Assembly (NCBI GenBank): GCA_021325275.1
Contig: JAJPHL010000039.1
Location: 45,337-109,336, forward strand
DNA length: 64,000 bases
DNA from: Terriglobia bacterium
Lineage (GTDB): Bacteria > Acidobacteriota > Terriglobia > JAJPHL01
Reading direction: 5' to 3'
Below the pieces are notes generated by a model that saw only the letters and a program-made list of their open reading frames with translations, ran no database searches and was not told the DNA's origin. Position numbers and translations under genes: made by a program. This document shows, piece after piece, positions 7,797 to 17,341 of the stretch (positions are counted from its first letter, which is position 1; each line of letters starts with the position of its first letter).

Positions 7797-9484
7797 AATT
7801 CGTTCCTCTTTACCCGCTCGGCGATATGTTCGCTGGCGCGCCAAGCGATTGCCATGATCGATAGCGTGGGATTCTTGTCGGCGTTCGACGCAAAGCACGC
7901 TCCGTCGGTGACGAAGAGATTCGGCACATCGTGCGCCTGGCACCACTGATTCAGCACCGACGTGCGCGGATCGGCGCCCATGCGCGCCGTGCCCACTTCG
8001 TGAATGATCTCGCCGCCCGCCGCGATGCCGTAATTGTTTCCGGGCGTTACGCCGCCCATCACTTGTCCGCCGGCGGTCTCGATGATTTCCTTGAACGTTT
8101 CCTGCATGTGCCGCGCTTGCAGGATTTCGTGCTCGTCCCACTTCCAGTGGAATTTCAGCACCGGGATGCCCCACTGATCTACAGTGTCGTTGTCGATTTC
8201 GCACCAGCAATCTTTGTTCGGGATCATCTCGCCACGCCCGGAGAATCCCAGGAACGAGCCGTAGTATTCGCGATACGCCTTCTTGAGATCGGCGCCGTAC
8301 CCCCCGCCCAAGTGGCGATGCGATCCGCCGAAAATTCCGGGTCCCGGCATGCCGCGCGCGCTGCCGCCGAATTCGATGTGATAGCCGCGCGGGAACGGCA
8401 TCTTCTTTTGATAATTCCACCACGGCATATAAAGATGTCCACCGCCGACGCCATCGTCGTTGTGCGGCGGCAGTTTGCCGAGTTCCGGGAAATATCCGGT
8501 GAGATGCGATCCCACGGTGTCCATCAGCGCTTTTCCGACTTCGCCGGAGGAATTGCCGAGTCCATTGGGGAAACGAGCCGACTTCGAGTTCATCATCAAG
8601 CGCGCCGACTCGCAAGCGCTGGCGCACAACACGATGACCTTGCCGCGCACTTGATGTTCCTGGCGCGTCTTACGATCGATGTACGACACGCCGGTGGCGC
8701 GCCCCTCGGTGTCGCTCAAAATCTCGCGGCACATCGCGTCGGTGATCAACTCCATGTTGCCGGTGTGCATGGCCGGAGGAATCAGCACCGTGGGCGAGGA
8801 GAAATTCGCGCCCACCGCGCAGCCGCGTCCACATTGCCCGCAGTAGTGGCACGCCGGCCGGCCGTTGATCCCCTTGGTGAGAATCGAAAGTCTCGACGAG
8901 ACGCACGGAATATTCAGTTTCTTGCACGCGCGTTGGATGAATAATTCCGTACAGCGCGGTTTCGGCGGCGCTTGGAATTTTCCGTCGGGCGCGTTCTCGA
9001 TATTCTCCATCGACCCGAAGACGCCGATCAGTTCTTCCACTTTGTCGTAATACGGCGCGACATCGTCGTAGGTGATCGGCCAATCGAACCCGAGGCTATC
9101 GCGGGTGTACGGCTTGAAATCGTAAGGACCCATGCGCAGCGAGATGCGTCCCCAGTGATTGGTGCGGCCGCCGAGCATGCGCGATCGCCACCACTGGAAA
9201 TTCGTGCCGGGCGCGTTCGTATACGGCTCGCCTTTCACTTGCCATCCGCCGATCGACGCGTCGAAATAGCCGAACGGTTTCTCCTCGCTCGATGCTCCGC
9301 GCAACGGTGCTTGATACGGCCATTGCAGCATCATCGATTCCTTGGCGGTGTCGTAAAAACTGCCTGCTTCCAGCATCAAGACTTTAGCGCCCGAGCGCGC
9401 CAGCACCAGTGCGGTGATGCCGCCCGCCGCGCCGCTGCCCACGATCACTGCGTCGTAAACTTTTGGAGAACGTATGACGTCCAT
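7793..9484 (-). CDS. GMC family FAD oxidoreductase (dehydrogenase large subunit)
   Basis: This flavoprotein oxidises a sugar, polyol or alcohol; the substrate cannot be read from sequence. The dinucleotide-binding motif VGSGAAGG lies at residues 15-22. The C-terminal GMC signature region contains the conserved Asn-Pro-Thr and an Ala-Ser-Glu-rich helix. A Cys-rich stretch near the middle (CHYCGQCGRGC, about residues 216-226) resembles the one in gluconate 2-dehydrogenase-like GMC enzymes. At 563 residues it is of normal length. It has no signal peptide and overlaps its Tat-bearing partner by 4 nt. A cytochrome subunit is not encoded nearby. Confidence 0.88.
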   Translation of the reverse strand: MDVIRSPKVYDAVIVGSGAAGGITALVLARSGAKVLMLEAGSFYDTAKESMMLQWPYQAPLRGASSEEKPFGYFDASIGGWQVKGEPYTNAPGTNFQWWRSRMLGGRTNHWGRISLRMGPYDFKPYTRDSLGFDWPITYDDVAPYYDKVEELIGVFGSMENIENAPDGKFQAPPKPRCTELFIQRACKKLNIPCVSSRLSILTKGINGRPACHYCGQCGRGCAVGANFSSPTVLIPPAMHTGNMELITDAMCREILSDTEGRATGVSYIDRKTRQEHQVRGKVIVLCASACESARLMMNSKSARFPNGLGNSSGEVGKALMDTVGSHLTGYFPELGKLPPHNDDGVGGGHLYMPWWNYQKKMPFPRGYHIEFGGSARGMPGPGIFGGSHRHLGGGYGADLKKAYREYYGSFLGFSGRGEMIPNKDCWCEIDNDTVDQWGIPVLKFHWKWDEHEILQARHMQETFKEIIETAGGQVMGGVTPGNNYGIAAGGEIIHEVGTARMGADPRTSVLNQWCQAHDVPNLFVTDGACFASNADKNPTLSIMAIAWRASEHIAERVKRNEL

Positions 9485-9558
9485 GGCTGGACTTTATCGT
9501 TTCGCACGCTCCTTGTCCAGTATGGAAAGGATGTTAGGATGAACCGAGTGGTCCTTTC

Positions 9559-10314
9559 ATGAACGTAGCTCCCATCAATCTCAAAGTCGCGCTGTTTTCG
9601 GCCGCCGTCCTCGGCTTTCGTCACGGCTTCGACTACGATCACATCGCCGCGATCTCCGACATTGCCAGCGTGCAATCGTCGCCGCGCGCTACCATGCGTT
9701 TGGGCATGGCGTACGCTGTGGGTCACGCGATCACCGTGGCGGCGCTCGGCAGCGCGGCCATCGTCTTTCAACTCGCGCTGCCGCCGGGGCTCGACCGCAT
9801 CGCCGAAAGGCTCGTGGGATTCACGCTGATTGTGCTGGGCTTCTACGTCTTGGGATCGCTCGTATGGGGCGGGAAAGACCATTTGCCTCACAGCCGATTT
9901 ATGCTGCTGACTCGCGCGGCATATTGGTTGCATTGGAAGACGCGGCGGTTGCTCGGCATGGAAACGGGCGATCAGCCGAAGCAGTGGTCCGGCGGCTATG
10001 ACACACGGTCGGTCGTTTTTATCGGCGTCATTCATGGACTTGGCGCGGAAACGCCCAGCCAATTGATGATTTTCTTCCTGGCCGCAAATCTCGGCGGAAC
10101 AAGTCGCGGATTTCTGGGCCTGGCAATGTTTCTGGCCGGATTGCTGGCAATGAACGCGTTGACCACAGCGTCGGCGGCGGGATTATTTGGTCTGACCGAT
10201 CGCATCATTCAACTTCGCCGCACGGCTGCGGTGGTCGTGGCGCTGTATAGTCTCGCGGTGGGAATTCTTTTCCTGCTGGGGTCTTCGGATTTATTGCCGC
10301 CGCTCAGCGGTTGA
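9559..10314 (+). CDS. NicO-type nickel/cobalt transporter-like membrane protein
   Basis: This integral membrane protein of 251 residues has about six hydrophobic segments. The first helix carries RHGFDYDH (His22, Asp27, His28), the HX4DH motif that binds metal in NiCoT/NicO transporters. A second conserved His lies in [13 protein letters not shown] (His159). It probably moves Ni2+ or Co2+ across the cytoplasmic membrane; a cobalt role would fit the B12-dependent reductase elsewhere in the window, but that is inference. It is transcribed away from the GMC gene (74-bp gap), and its last 24 bases overlap the end of gatA on the other strand. No nickel enzyme or metal riboswitch is adjacent. Confidence 0.75.
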   Translation: MNVAPINLKVALFSAAVLGFRHGFDYDHIAAISDIASVQSSPRATMRLGMAYAVGHAITVAALGSAAIVFQLALPPGLDRIAERLVGFTLIVLGFYVLGSLVWGGKDHLPHSRFMLLTRAAYWLHWKTRRLLGMETGDQPKQWSGGYDTRSVVFIGVIHGLGAETPSQLMIFFLAANLGGTSRGFLGLAMFLAGLLAMNALTTASAAGLFGLTDRIIQLRRTAAVVVALYSLAVGILFLLGSSDLLPPLSG

Positions 10315-11742
10315 CGCTGTTTCGAAGGCATGCGCCGCCGCGAGCAATCGCCCTTCGTCAAAATGTTTTGCGAGCATCTGCATTCCAATCGATAGGCGCG
10401 CTTGCGTTTCTCCGCACGGGACGCTCAAACCCGGAATACCCGCTAGCGACGCGGTGATTGTGTAAATGTCCGAGAGATACATCTCCAGCGGATCGGCGGC
10501 CTTTTCGCCGAGCTTGAACGCGGGAAACGGCGACACCGGCGTCACGATCAAATCGACGTGGCGGAACGCTTCTTCAAAGTCGCGCGCGATCAGGGTGCGG
10601 ACTTTTTGCGCCTTCAGGTAATACGCGTCGTAGTATCCCGCGCTAAGCGCGTACGTTCCCAGCATGATCCGGCGCTTGACCTCTTGTCCGAACCCCGCGC
10701 CGCGTGTGGAGCGGTACATTTCCGCGAGCGTTCCGGCCTGTGGTCCGCGCGACGTGTATCGCACGCCGTCATATCGCGCCAAGTTCGAGCTCGCCTCTGC
10801 CGTGGCGATCAGGTAATACGTCGCGACGGCGTATCGCGTGTGCGCCAAGTGGATCTCGCGAATCTCCGCGCCGAGTTTGCGCAGCGTATCGATGCCGCGC
10901 TCCACCGCTGCGCCGACCTCGGCGTCCAAGCCTTCGGCGAAGTATTCGCGCGGCACGCCGATCTTAATTCCATGCAAGTTCTTGCCGAGTAATGTCACAT
11001 AATCCGGCACATCGACGGCCGCCGACGTAGAATCCATCGGATCGCGCCCGGAAATCACGCCCATCACGGTCGCGCAATCCTTGACGTTGTTCGTGAACGG
11101 GCCAATGTGGTCGAGCGAACTGGCGAACGCCGCGAGTCCATAGCGCGACACGCGGCCGTACGTTCCCATCATGCCGACGGTTCCGCAAAAGCTCGCCGGC
11201 TGCCGGATTGATCCGCCGGTGTCGGTGCCGAGGGCCGCCACGCACATGCCCGCCGCGACAGCCGCCGCCGATCCGCCTGACGATCCGCCGGGTACGCGCG
11301 ACAGGTCGCGCGGATTGCGCGTCGGAAAGAATCCTGAGTTTTCGGTCGACGACCCCATCGCGAATTCGTCACAGTTGGTTTTACCAATGATCACCGCGCC
11401 GGCGGCTTCGAGCTTCTCGACCGCCGTGGCGTCGTAGGGCGGCACGTAATGTTCAAGAATTTTCGATCCGCAGGTGGTGCGCAGGCCTTTGGTAACGATT
11501 ACATCTTTGATGGCGACCGGAACACCAGCCAACGCGCCAAGTTTTTCGCCGCGCGCGAGTGACGCGTCCACGCGATCGGCCGCGGCCAGCGCGCGTTCTG
11601 GTGAAAACGTCAGAAACGCGCAAATGTTCGTATCTGTGGCTTCGGCGTTAATGAGCGCGGCCTGCGCGAGCTCGCGCGCCGACATTTGCTTCGCGGCGAG
11701 CGCGGCGCGGACCGCGTCGATTGTCTTGGGAAGAGAACTCAC
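10291..11742 (-). CDS. gatA: Asp-tRNA(Asn)/Glu-tRNA(Gln) amidotransferase subunit A
   Basis: GatA is the glutaminase subunit of GatCAB, which turns Glu-tRNA(Gln) and/or Asp-tRNA(Asn) into the amide forms. Counting from the GTG start, the amidase triad is Lys79 (in AIKD), Ser154 (in PGGSSGGS) and Ser178 (in GTDTGGS), the positions known for Staphylococcus aureus GatA. The GTG was chosen because it overlaps the gatC stop (GTGA); an in-frame ATG at 11823 lies inside gatC. The protein is 483 residues, normal for the family. gatB is not in the window, so the complex genes are split. Confidence 0.96.
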   Translation of the reverse strand: MSSLPKTIDAVRAALAAKQMSARELAQAALINAEATDTNICAFLTFSPERALAAADRVDASLARGEKLGALAGVPVAIKDVIVTKGLRTTCGSKILEHYVPPYDATAVEKLEAAGAVIIGKTNCDEFAMGSSTENSGFFPTRNPRDLSRVPGGSSGGSAAAVAAGMCVAALGTDTGGSIRQPASFCGTVGMMGTYGRVSRYGLAAFASSLDHIGPFTNNVKDCATVMGVISGRDPMDSTSAAVDVPDYVTLLGKNLHGIKIGVPREYFAEGLDAEVGAAVERGIDTLRKLGAEIREIHLAHTRYAVATYYLIATAEASSNLARYDGVRYTSRGPQAGTLAEMYRSTRGAGFGQEVKRRIMLGTYALSAGYYDAYYLKAQKVRTLIARDFEEAFRHVDLIVTPVSPFPAFKLGEKAADPLEMYLSDIYTITASLAGIPGLSVPCGETQARLSIGMQMLAKHFDEGRLLAAAHAFETASTAERRQ

Positions 11743-12038
11743 CGCTCGATCACCTTGGGGACTTTGAAATGTCCGGCGCCGGATTCCGGCGCGTTGGCGA
11801 GTGCGACATCCACCGGCAGGCACGGCCGTAACTTGTCTTCGCGAAGCGTCTCGTTTTCTCGCTGCGCCGTCAACACCTGCGCCATGGGCGCGACACTGCT
11901 GGTATCCAGTTCGTTCAGTTGTTCTACGTACCCCAAGATCGAATCGAGCTGCGCGCCGAAACGCGCACGTTCTTCCGCCGTCAAGTCGAGGTGCGCAAGA
12001 TCGGCTACGTAAGAAACGTCTTTGTCGGTGATTCGCAT
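11739..12038 (-). CDS. gatC: Asp-tRNA(Asn)/Glu-tRNA(Gln) amidotransferase subunit C
   Basis: This 99-residue protein wraps around and stabilises the GatA-GatB interface. It shows the family pattern: a VAxLAxLxLTxEE start (here [13 protein letters not shown]) followed by a helical segment with [14 protein letters not shown] and a C-terminal strand with LRPC. The stop overlaps the gatA start by 4 nt, and the gene follows a DUF721 gene by 13 bp. Confidence 0.95.
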   Translation of the reverse strand: MRITDKDVSYVADLAHLDLTAEERARFGAQLDSILGYVEQLNELDTSSVAPMAQVLTAQRENETLREDKLRPCLPVDVALANAPESGAGHFKVPKVIER

Positions 12039-12051
12039 TCGAGGAAAGAGT

Positions 12052-12531
12052 CTAGCGCGTCATGCGCGCCGCTTGACGCAGGAATAATTCGCGCAGTTCC
12101 TCATCGGCGATACCACCCGCCGCTTCGCGCACAACCGGGTCGGCTTCGCGTTGCGGCGGCTTGCGCGGCGGTTCGGCCTGCGTTGCAGCCGGCGGATGGT
12201 GCATGGCAGGATTCAGTTTCCAGTCGATGCCGGCGATTGAACTGTCACCAAGGAGTTGATGAATCCGTTCGAGCAGCGCTTTTTCGTAAGACACAAGCTG
12301 CACGCGCCACGCCACGCTGGGAACTTCCACCACCAAGCGATTCGCTACAACGCTGATCGCCTTGGTGCGATTCACGAGCAACGGTCCGACAATCCATTCC
12401 CACGACGGCTGCAAGATCAATAGCGGCGGAAAAAGCGGACGCGTGCCTTCGCCGAGCGGTGCACGGCGCCGCGACTTCTTGACCTTGCGGTCACCGATCA
12501 AGCTCGGCAGGATTTCGCGAATCGCTTCCAT
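12052..12531 (-). CDS. DUF721 (DciA-like) protein
   Basis: The protein has 159 residues. Its central part matches the DUF721/DciA pattern: a W-x-x-IVG motif, a VVANRLVVEVPSVAW stretch and a helix with Leu repeats. DciA is the ancestral operator of the replicative helicase DnaB in bacteria lacking DnaC or DnaI. Here the N terminus is basic and the C terminus is extended by a Pro/Glu-rich linker and a short helix. It lies 13 bp upstream of gatC in the same run as a DnaC-like ATPase gene (22.7 kb). Family membership is likely; a role in helicase loading is inference. Confidence 0.7.
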   Translation of the reverse strand: MEAIREILPSLIGDRKVKKSRRRAPLGEGTRPLFPPLLILQPSWEWIVGPLLVNRTKAISVVANRLVVEVPSVAWRVQLVSYEKALLERIHQLLGDSSIAGIDWKLNPAMHHPPAATQAEPPRKPPQREADPVVREAAGGIADEELRELFLRQAARMTR

Positions 12532-12564
12532 AATCCACCTACGTTACCACACGACGCCGCACTG

Positions 12565-13872
12565 TTAAACGACAGCCAACGCGGCTTCCAGATCGGCAAT
12601 GATGTCTTGCCAGTCTTCCAATCCCAGCGACAAGCGAATCCCGTCGGGCGAAACGCCGCCGCTGGCCTTTTCCGACGCCGGAATGCCGGCGTGCGTCATG
12701 GAAAAAGGATTTTCGATCAGGGTTTTCACTTGGCCCAGGCTCACGGCCAGCGTGATTGTATAGGCGTGCTCGGCGATGAAGTCGACAAATCGATCGGAGG
12801 CTGCCACGCGGTCTTCTACTGATCCCGCACTCTTCAATTCGAAATACAACAATCCGCCCGGCGCGAATTTTCCGTCGTAGCTGGTCATCTGGCGGCGCGC
12901 CAGTTCGCTTTGCGGAAAACTCGGCAGTCCCGGATACGCCACGCGTCCCACTTTCGGATGCTTCAGCAAAAACTCCGCCACTTTCATCGCGCCTTTTTGC
13001 TTCGCGACGAGTCGCGACGAGAGCGACGGCAATCCGTAAACCAAAATCGGCCACGCATTGCGCGGCGAAAGCACGCCGCCGAAATCTTTGCGATACCCCA
13101 TCAGCGGATGGTAGAAACGATTTGCGCCGATGACCGCGCCGCCCATGTCGGTGCCGAATCCGCAAATGTCTTTCGTGAGGCTGTGCACGACAAGATCGAT
13201 GCCGAATTCGAGTGGACGCTGGCAGAACGGCGTGGCAAAAGTGTTGTCGACCACTGTAACGGCGCGATGCTCTTCGTTGCGCCCCGAATTGATTTCGCCG
13301 GCCGCGCGCGCTACCGCCGCCATGTCGATCAACTCCATCGTGGGATTCACCGGCGTTTCAAAATAAATGCAACGAGTTTCCGGCCGCGCCGCCGCCACAA
13401 TCGCCGCGGGATCGGTCATGTCGACAAACGACGCCGTGATTCCCCAGCGCGGCAGCCACGTCGCCAGCACCGTGTACGTGGAGCCATACAGCGCCCTGTG
13501 GGCCACCACGTGATCGCCTTGCTTCAGCAGCGCCCCGAAAATGCCGGTGATCGCGGCCATGCCGGTGGCATAGGTCACCGCCATCTCGCCGCCTTCGGCG
13601 GCAGCGAGATTCTCCTCAAGCATTCCGCGCGTCGGCTCGTCGAGACGGTCGTAGACGTAGATCGGCATTTCCTGCGCCGTCGACGATCCGAATTGCTGAA
13701 ACGCGCGCGCGCCGCGATTGGCGGTGGTTAAACGAAATGTGGCGGAACTCGATTGCGGCGGAACAACGTGGTGATCGTAGTCCCAGCGTCCCGTGGGATA
13801 ACTTCCGTGAATCAATCGGGTGCGGACTTTGTATTTTTCGCGGGGCTGACGCGGCTCACGTGGTTTCTTCAT
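12565..13872 (-). CDS. Cys/Met metabolism PLP-dependent enzyme (cystathionine gamma-synthase/lyase family)
   Basis: This fold-type I PLP enzyme belongs to the transsulfuration family. The PLP-binding Lys lies in HSLTKDICGFGTDMGG, and a phosphate-binding segment with YATGMAAI lies earlier. At 435 residues it carries an N-terminal extension (basic, Pro/Arg-rich, about 35 residues) compared with MetB. Sequence alone cannot separate cystathionine gamma-synthase, gamma-lyase and methionine gamma-lyase. It lies between the HD hydrolase and DUF721 genes, with gaps of 26 and 33 bp. No S-box or other sulfur-regulated leader is seen. Confidence 0.87.
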   Translation of the reverse strand: MKKPREPRQPREKYKVRTRLIHGSYPTGRWDYDHHVVPPQSSSATFRLTTANRGARAFQQFGSSTAQEMPIYVYDRLDEPTRGMLEENLAAAEGGEMAVTYATGMAAITGIFGALLKQGDHVVAHRALYGSTYTVLATWLPRWGITASFVDMTDPAAIVAAARPETRCIYFETPVNPTMELIDMAAVARAAGEINSGRNEEHRAVTVVDNTFATPFCQRPLEFGIDLVVHSLTKDICGFGTDMGGAVIGANRFYHPLMGYRKDFGGVLSPRNAWPILVYGLPSLSSRLVAKQKGAMKVAEFLLKHPKVGRVAYPGLPSFPQSELARRQMTSYDGKFAPGGLLYFELKSAGSVEDRVAASDRFVDFIAEHAYTITLAVSLGQVKTLIENPFSMTHAGIPASEKASGGVSPDGIRLSLGLEDWQDIIADLEAALAVV

Positions 13873-13898
13873 GAGCTCAGCTTAACATGCGCGCGTTG

Positions 13899-14444
13899 TC
13901 AGGTTCGTGCGGCCAAGCGTTCGAGCAAATCCTCATACGTCGCCAGCATCGGGTGCGACCATGCGCCGAATGCCTCGCGCACGCGGCGCCAATACGCCAC
14001 TTGCATCTCGAGGGGACGCGCCAACTGTTGTCCGTCGCCGCGCTGGATGCGCAGCCACGTCGACTCCATGTTGTGAATCTTGTCGGCGCAAGCGATGGCT
14101 TTTGATTCGGGCGGGCCCGAACGAATCTGTTCGATATAAAGTTGCTTGCGCTCGAGCCAATTTCCGCCGTGTTTTCCCGTGAGCGGGTCGCTCACCGTCT
14201 TCACCCACAGCCAAACATTTTGACCGAACGCTGCCACTTCGTCCGCGTACGTCGGAGAATCTTCCAGGATGTCGTGCAACAATCCCGCGACCACCACGTC
14301 TTCGGCAAATCCATGGAATTGCAGCAGCAGCGCGACGCCGTAGACGTGCGCGACGTAAGGAATCGCCATGTCGGTGTCTTTGCGGAATTGTCCAGTGTGG
14401 GCGCGGGCGGCCAAGTCGATGGCGCGATGAAGTCGTTCACTCAT
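13899..14444 (-). CDS. HD-domain hydrolase, RelA/SpoT- or MESH1-like
   Basis: This stand-alone HD phosphohydrolase has 181 residues. It shows His16 (ARAHTGQFRK), His33 (PYVAHV), the HD pair His57-Asp58 in LLHDILED, Glu61/Asp62, and the later ADKIHNM with Asp121 and Asn125. This is the arrangement of ppGpp hydrolases (SpoT HD domain, MESH1/SAH-type), so a small alarmone hydrolase is plausible but unproven. The ATG at 14444 overlaps the addA stop (ATGA); a longer reading would run into addA. Such tight coupling to a recombination helicase-nuclease is unusual. Confidence 0.8.
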   Translation of the reverse strand: MSERLHRAIDLAARAHTGQFRKDTDMAIPYVAHVYGVALLLQFHGFAEDVVVAGLLHDILEDSPTYADEVAAFGQNVWLWVKTVSDPLTGKHGGNWLERKQLYIEQIRSGPPESKAIACADKIHNMESTWLRIQRGDGQQLARPLEMQVAYWRRVREAFGAWSHPMLATYEDLLERLAART

Positions 14445-17341
14445 GTTTGTGCGACAGTGCGCAGTTTCTGCGGCTCGCGACACTGTTTTCCGCTGAACGG
14501 ACAGCGATTGCAATGATCCGCGACGACGGCGGAAAACTCCAGCGTCTGCTGCGCCGCGAAAAACCTTCGCGCCGCGTCGCGCGCTTCTTCCAATGTTGCC
14601 GTTGTGACCGCCACCCGCGACGCCCGTTTCGCGGCGTCACCCTCGTCGAGGTAAAACAAGTATAGTTCCTTCGCGCCGGTTAGCAAGGCGTAAAGCAACA
14701 TTTGCAGGCGGTAGAGTTCGTCGTGGCGGTCTCCGGTTTTGTAGTCGACAATGGTGTCGCCCGAAAGCAAATCGAGCACGCCATGAAGGAAACGATCCTC
14801 GAAGCGCGCCAGAATCGGCAGCTCTTTTTCGACGCCGGGCAGCGCGAGCAGGCGACGGCCCAGGTCGCTTTCTTCGAAGCGCCGCGCCAGTTCTTCGATC
14901 TCCGGTGACGCTGCGCCCTGGCCGGCCAGCCGCTTGTGCACGGCCGTGCCTCGCGCGGTGGCGGACAATTCGTCGGAGCGATCGCCTTCTTCTTCGTCCT
15001 CAACGATCACCGCTTCGTTGGAAAATCCCGTGTAGCGGCCGAGATAATAACGTCGCGGGCACGACGCGAACTCCGCGATGTCGGTGATGGCCGCGGCGTA
15101 ATCGGACTCATCTGCTCGATAAATCGCCGGAACAGCGTTTGGCTCGGTTGTTGCAGCGGGTGCGCTAGTCGCCGTGGGCGGCGCCTCGCGCTCCTGGTAC
15201 GGTTGTGCCGTCGCCAGCGCGGAGATGCGCTGGTAACGTTTTGTCGGGTAGCGGCCTGCGCAGCCGCTAAGGATCAAATTATCCTCGGCTCGCGTCATCG
15301 CGACAAAAAGCAACCGCTCTTCTTCCTTGCGATTCCTCGTCTTCTTTAACTCGCGGATCAATGCGAGCGAAGGCGTGGGCACAAGAGAATCGTCCTCCCC
15401 GTTGTCATACGTGCAGCCAAGACGAAATGACGTATGGTAGTCGACCACGCGTGTCTCAGGACGGTCGGGGCGATTCAGGTCCGGCAGCACGACCACGGGA
15501 AATTCCAAGCCCTTCGCGGCGTGCATCGTCATCAGGCGTACGGCGCCGCGCGACTCTGGTATTCGCGCTTCGGGTTCGCGCACTTCGTCGGCGCGAAAGT
15601 GGTCGATGGCGCGCGCGAATTCGCCCGGCGACCGCACGCCAACCGAGGACGCATCGAGGGCCCGGGCAATCTCCGCGAGTTTTCGCAAATTCGCTGCCGC
15701 CACGATGCCCCCCGGTAACCCGGCGAGCGTTTCTTGGTATCCCGTGCGGTGCGCAATTTCGCGAATCAATGCATCGACCGTCCGCCGCTCGCTCGCGCGG
15801 TCGAGCTCTTCGCGGACTCGCTCGTACTGTCGCAGGATAAACAAGTCGCGCGGAGGTATTCCCGTGATGGCGCCGGCTTGCGGGATGGCGTCGGTAAGCC
15901 GCGCGTCCCGATCGCCTGCTTGCCGCTCTGCATTGGCGCGCGACGCCAGCAAATAGAGACCGTCGTCGCTGATTCCGAACATCGGCGAGCGCAGCACCGC
16001 GGCCAGCGCGATGTCGTCGCGATCGTTGTCCAGCACGTGGAGCATGTTGGTCACGTCGGCGACTTCGCGAGTGTTGTAGAAACCGCGTCCCGTTTCCGAA
16101 AAATACGGCACGCCCTCGGCGGCCAGCGCTTGCTCGTAGATCGGCATGTCGGTGGTGGCGCGAAAGAGCATCGCGAACGCACCGAAATCGCCGCCGCGTT
16201 CCGCGGCCATCGATGCGATCGCCTTCGCAATTGCCGTGGCTTCGTCGGGACGTCCCGCATGATGCATGATCTCGACGCGCGGCCCCGGCGCCGCCGCGAA
16301 CGTGCGGCCGGCGACGAGCGATTGATACTCGCTGTCAACAAAATCAGTCAACGCGCCGAAATATTCGTTCACCGTCGCGAGAACTTCGGGACGGCTGCGA
16401 AAGTCTTCCACCAGATCGATCACCACACCGCCCTCGTCGCGCGTCCGCCGGATTGCTTCGGTAAAGTTTTCCGGACGCGCGCCGCGAAACGCGTAGATCG
16501 ATTGTTTCGGGTCGCCCGCCACAAAGAGTCGCGCGCCGCCCGCCGCTACCAGGCGCTCAATCATCGCAGCCTGCAGGCGGCTCGTGTCCTGATACTCGTC
16601 CACCAGAATTTCCGTGAAGCGTCCGCCCGCGCGAGCGGCCAGCGTGTCGTCTTTCAACAACTCCCAGGCGCGATATTCCAGGTCGTCGAAGTCCAGCGCC
16701 GAGAGGCGGTCTTTCTCCGTTGAATATCTGCTGTGAAAATGCACCAACAGTTTCGCAATCCGCACGAGCTGGGCACTCCCAGGACCGTCCGCAGGCAAAA
16801 GATCTTCGGCGTGATCGAAGCTTGCGCCCTGTGCGCGCGCTTCCTCGTAGGCGAGAATCAGCGTGTCGCACATGGACTTGTTGAAGTGGCGCGAGAACTC
16901 TTCGAACTCGGCCGATTCGCTGCGCGCCATCTGGTCGAGCAATTCGTCCATCGTGCGAACCTTCAGGACGTCGGTTTCGAATTCTTCGAGCACGCGGAAC
17001 GCCGGGTCGACACGCGCTTCTACGGGATGCTCGCGCAACAGCGCCGCGCACAACGAGTGAATCGTCGAGATGGACGCGGCTTCCACTTCGGCGCGCGGCA
17101 GCCGCGTGGCAAGACGCCATTTCATTTCCGCCGCCGCGTTGATGGTGAACGTCACGGCCAGCACACGATCGAGCGTCAAGCGTCCCGCGAGCACCGATCG
17201 CGCGATGCGCTCCACGAGTACGCGCGTTTTCCCCGAGCCGGGACCGGCTGCCACGACAATCCGCGACGCCACGGAATCGACGGCCTGCTGCTGCCGCGGA
17301 CGCAAACTGATTTCCGGAGGGATCGGGCTCAGTGTTGCCAT
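14441..17341 (-). CDS. addA: AddA-like UvrD-family helicase/nuclease
   Basis: This is the ATP-dependent 3'-5' helicase with a C-terminal nuclease that processes double-strand breaks with AddB. SF1A motifs are all present: Walker A GPGSGKT (residues 33-39), LVDEYQDTS (motif II), VAGDPKQSIYAFRGA (III), LMTMHAAKGLEFPVVV (V) and LLFVAMTRAEDN (VI). The PD-(D/E)XK nuclease core is VDYKTG, followed by a Gln-containing helix. Four cysteines frame the nuclease (Cys761, 944, 947 and 954), a pattern normally seen in AddB. At 966 residues it is shorter than the roughly 1230 of Bacillus AddA. The start overlaps addB by 13 nt, and the stop overlaps the HD gene by 4 nt. Confidence 0.88.
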   Translation of the reverse strand: MATLSPIPPEISLRPRQQQAVDSVASRIVVAAGPGSGKTRVLVERIARSVLAGRLTLDRVLAVTFTINAAAEMKWRLATRLPRAEVEAASISTIHSLCAALLREHPVEARVDPAFRVLEEFETDVLKVRTMDELLDQMARSESAEFEEFSRHFNKSMCDTLILAYEEARAQGASFDHAEDLLPADGPGSAQLVRIAKLLVHFHSRYSTEKDRLSALDFDDLEYRAWELLKDDTLAARAGGRFTEILVDEYQDTSRLQAAMIERLVAAGGARLFVAGDPKQSIYAFRGARPENFTEAIRRTRDEGGVVIDLVEDFRSRPEVLATVNEYFGALTDFVDSEYQSLVAGRTFAAAPGPRVEIMHHAGRPDEATAIAKAIASMAAERGGDFGAFAMLFRATTDMPIYEQALAAEGVPYFSETGRGFYNTREVADVTNMLHVLDNDRDDIALAAVLRSPMFGISDDGLYLLASRANAERQAGDRDARLTDAIPQAGAITGIPPRDLFILRQYERVREELDRASERRTVDALIREIAHRTGYQETLAGLPGGIVAAANLRKLAEIARALDASSVGVRSPGEFARAIDHFRADEVREPEARIPESRGAVRLMTMHAAKGLEFPVVVLPDLNRPDRPETRVVDYHTSFRLGCTYDNGEDDSLVPTPSLALIRELKKTRNRKEEERLLFVAMTRAEDNLILSGCAGRYPTKRYQRISALATAQPYQEREAPPTATSAPAATTEPNAVPAIYRADESDYAAAITDIAEFASCPRRYYLGRYTGFSNEAVIVEDEEEGDRSDELSATARGTAVHKRLAGQGAASPEIEELARRFEESDLGRRLLALPGVEKELPILARFEDRFLHGVLDLLSGDTIVDYKTGDRHDELYRLQMLLYALLTGAKELYLFYLDEGDAAKRASRVAVTTATLEEARDAARRFFAAQQTLEFSAVVADHCNRCPFSGKQCREPQKLRTVAQT

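Noticed and set aside
5268..9484. A secondary-metabolite cluster around asnB, the radical SAM and the GMC enzyme
   Set aside because: No precursor peptide, NRPS/PKS, tailoring transporter or regulator is present; they look like separate metabolic genes.
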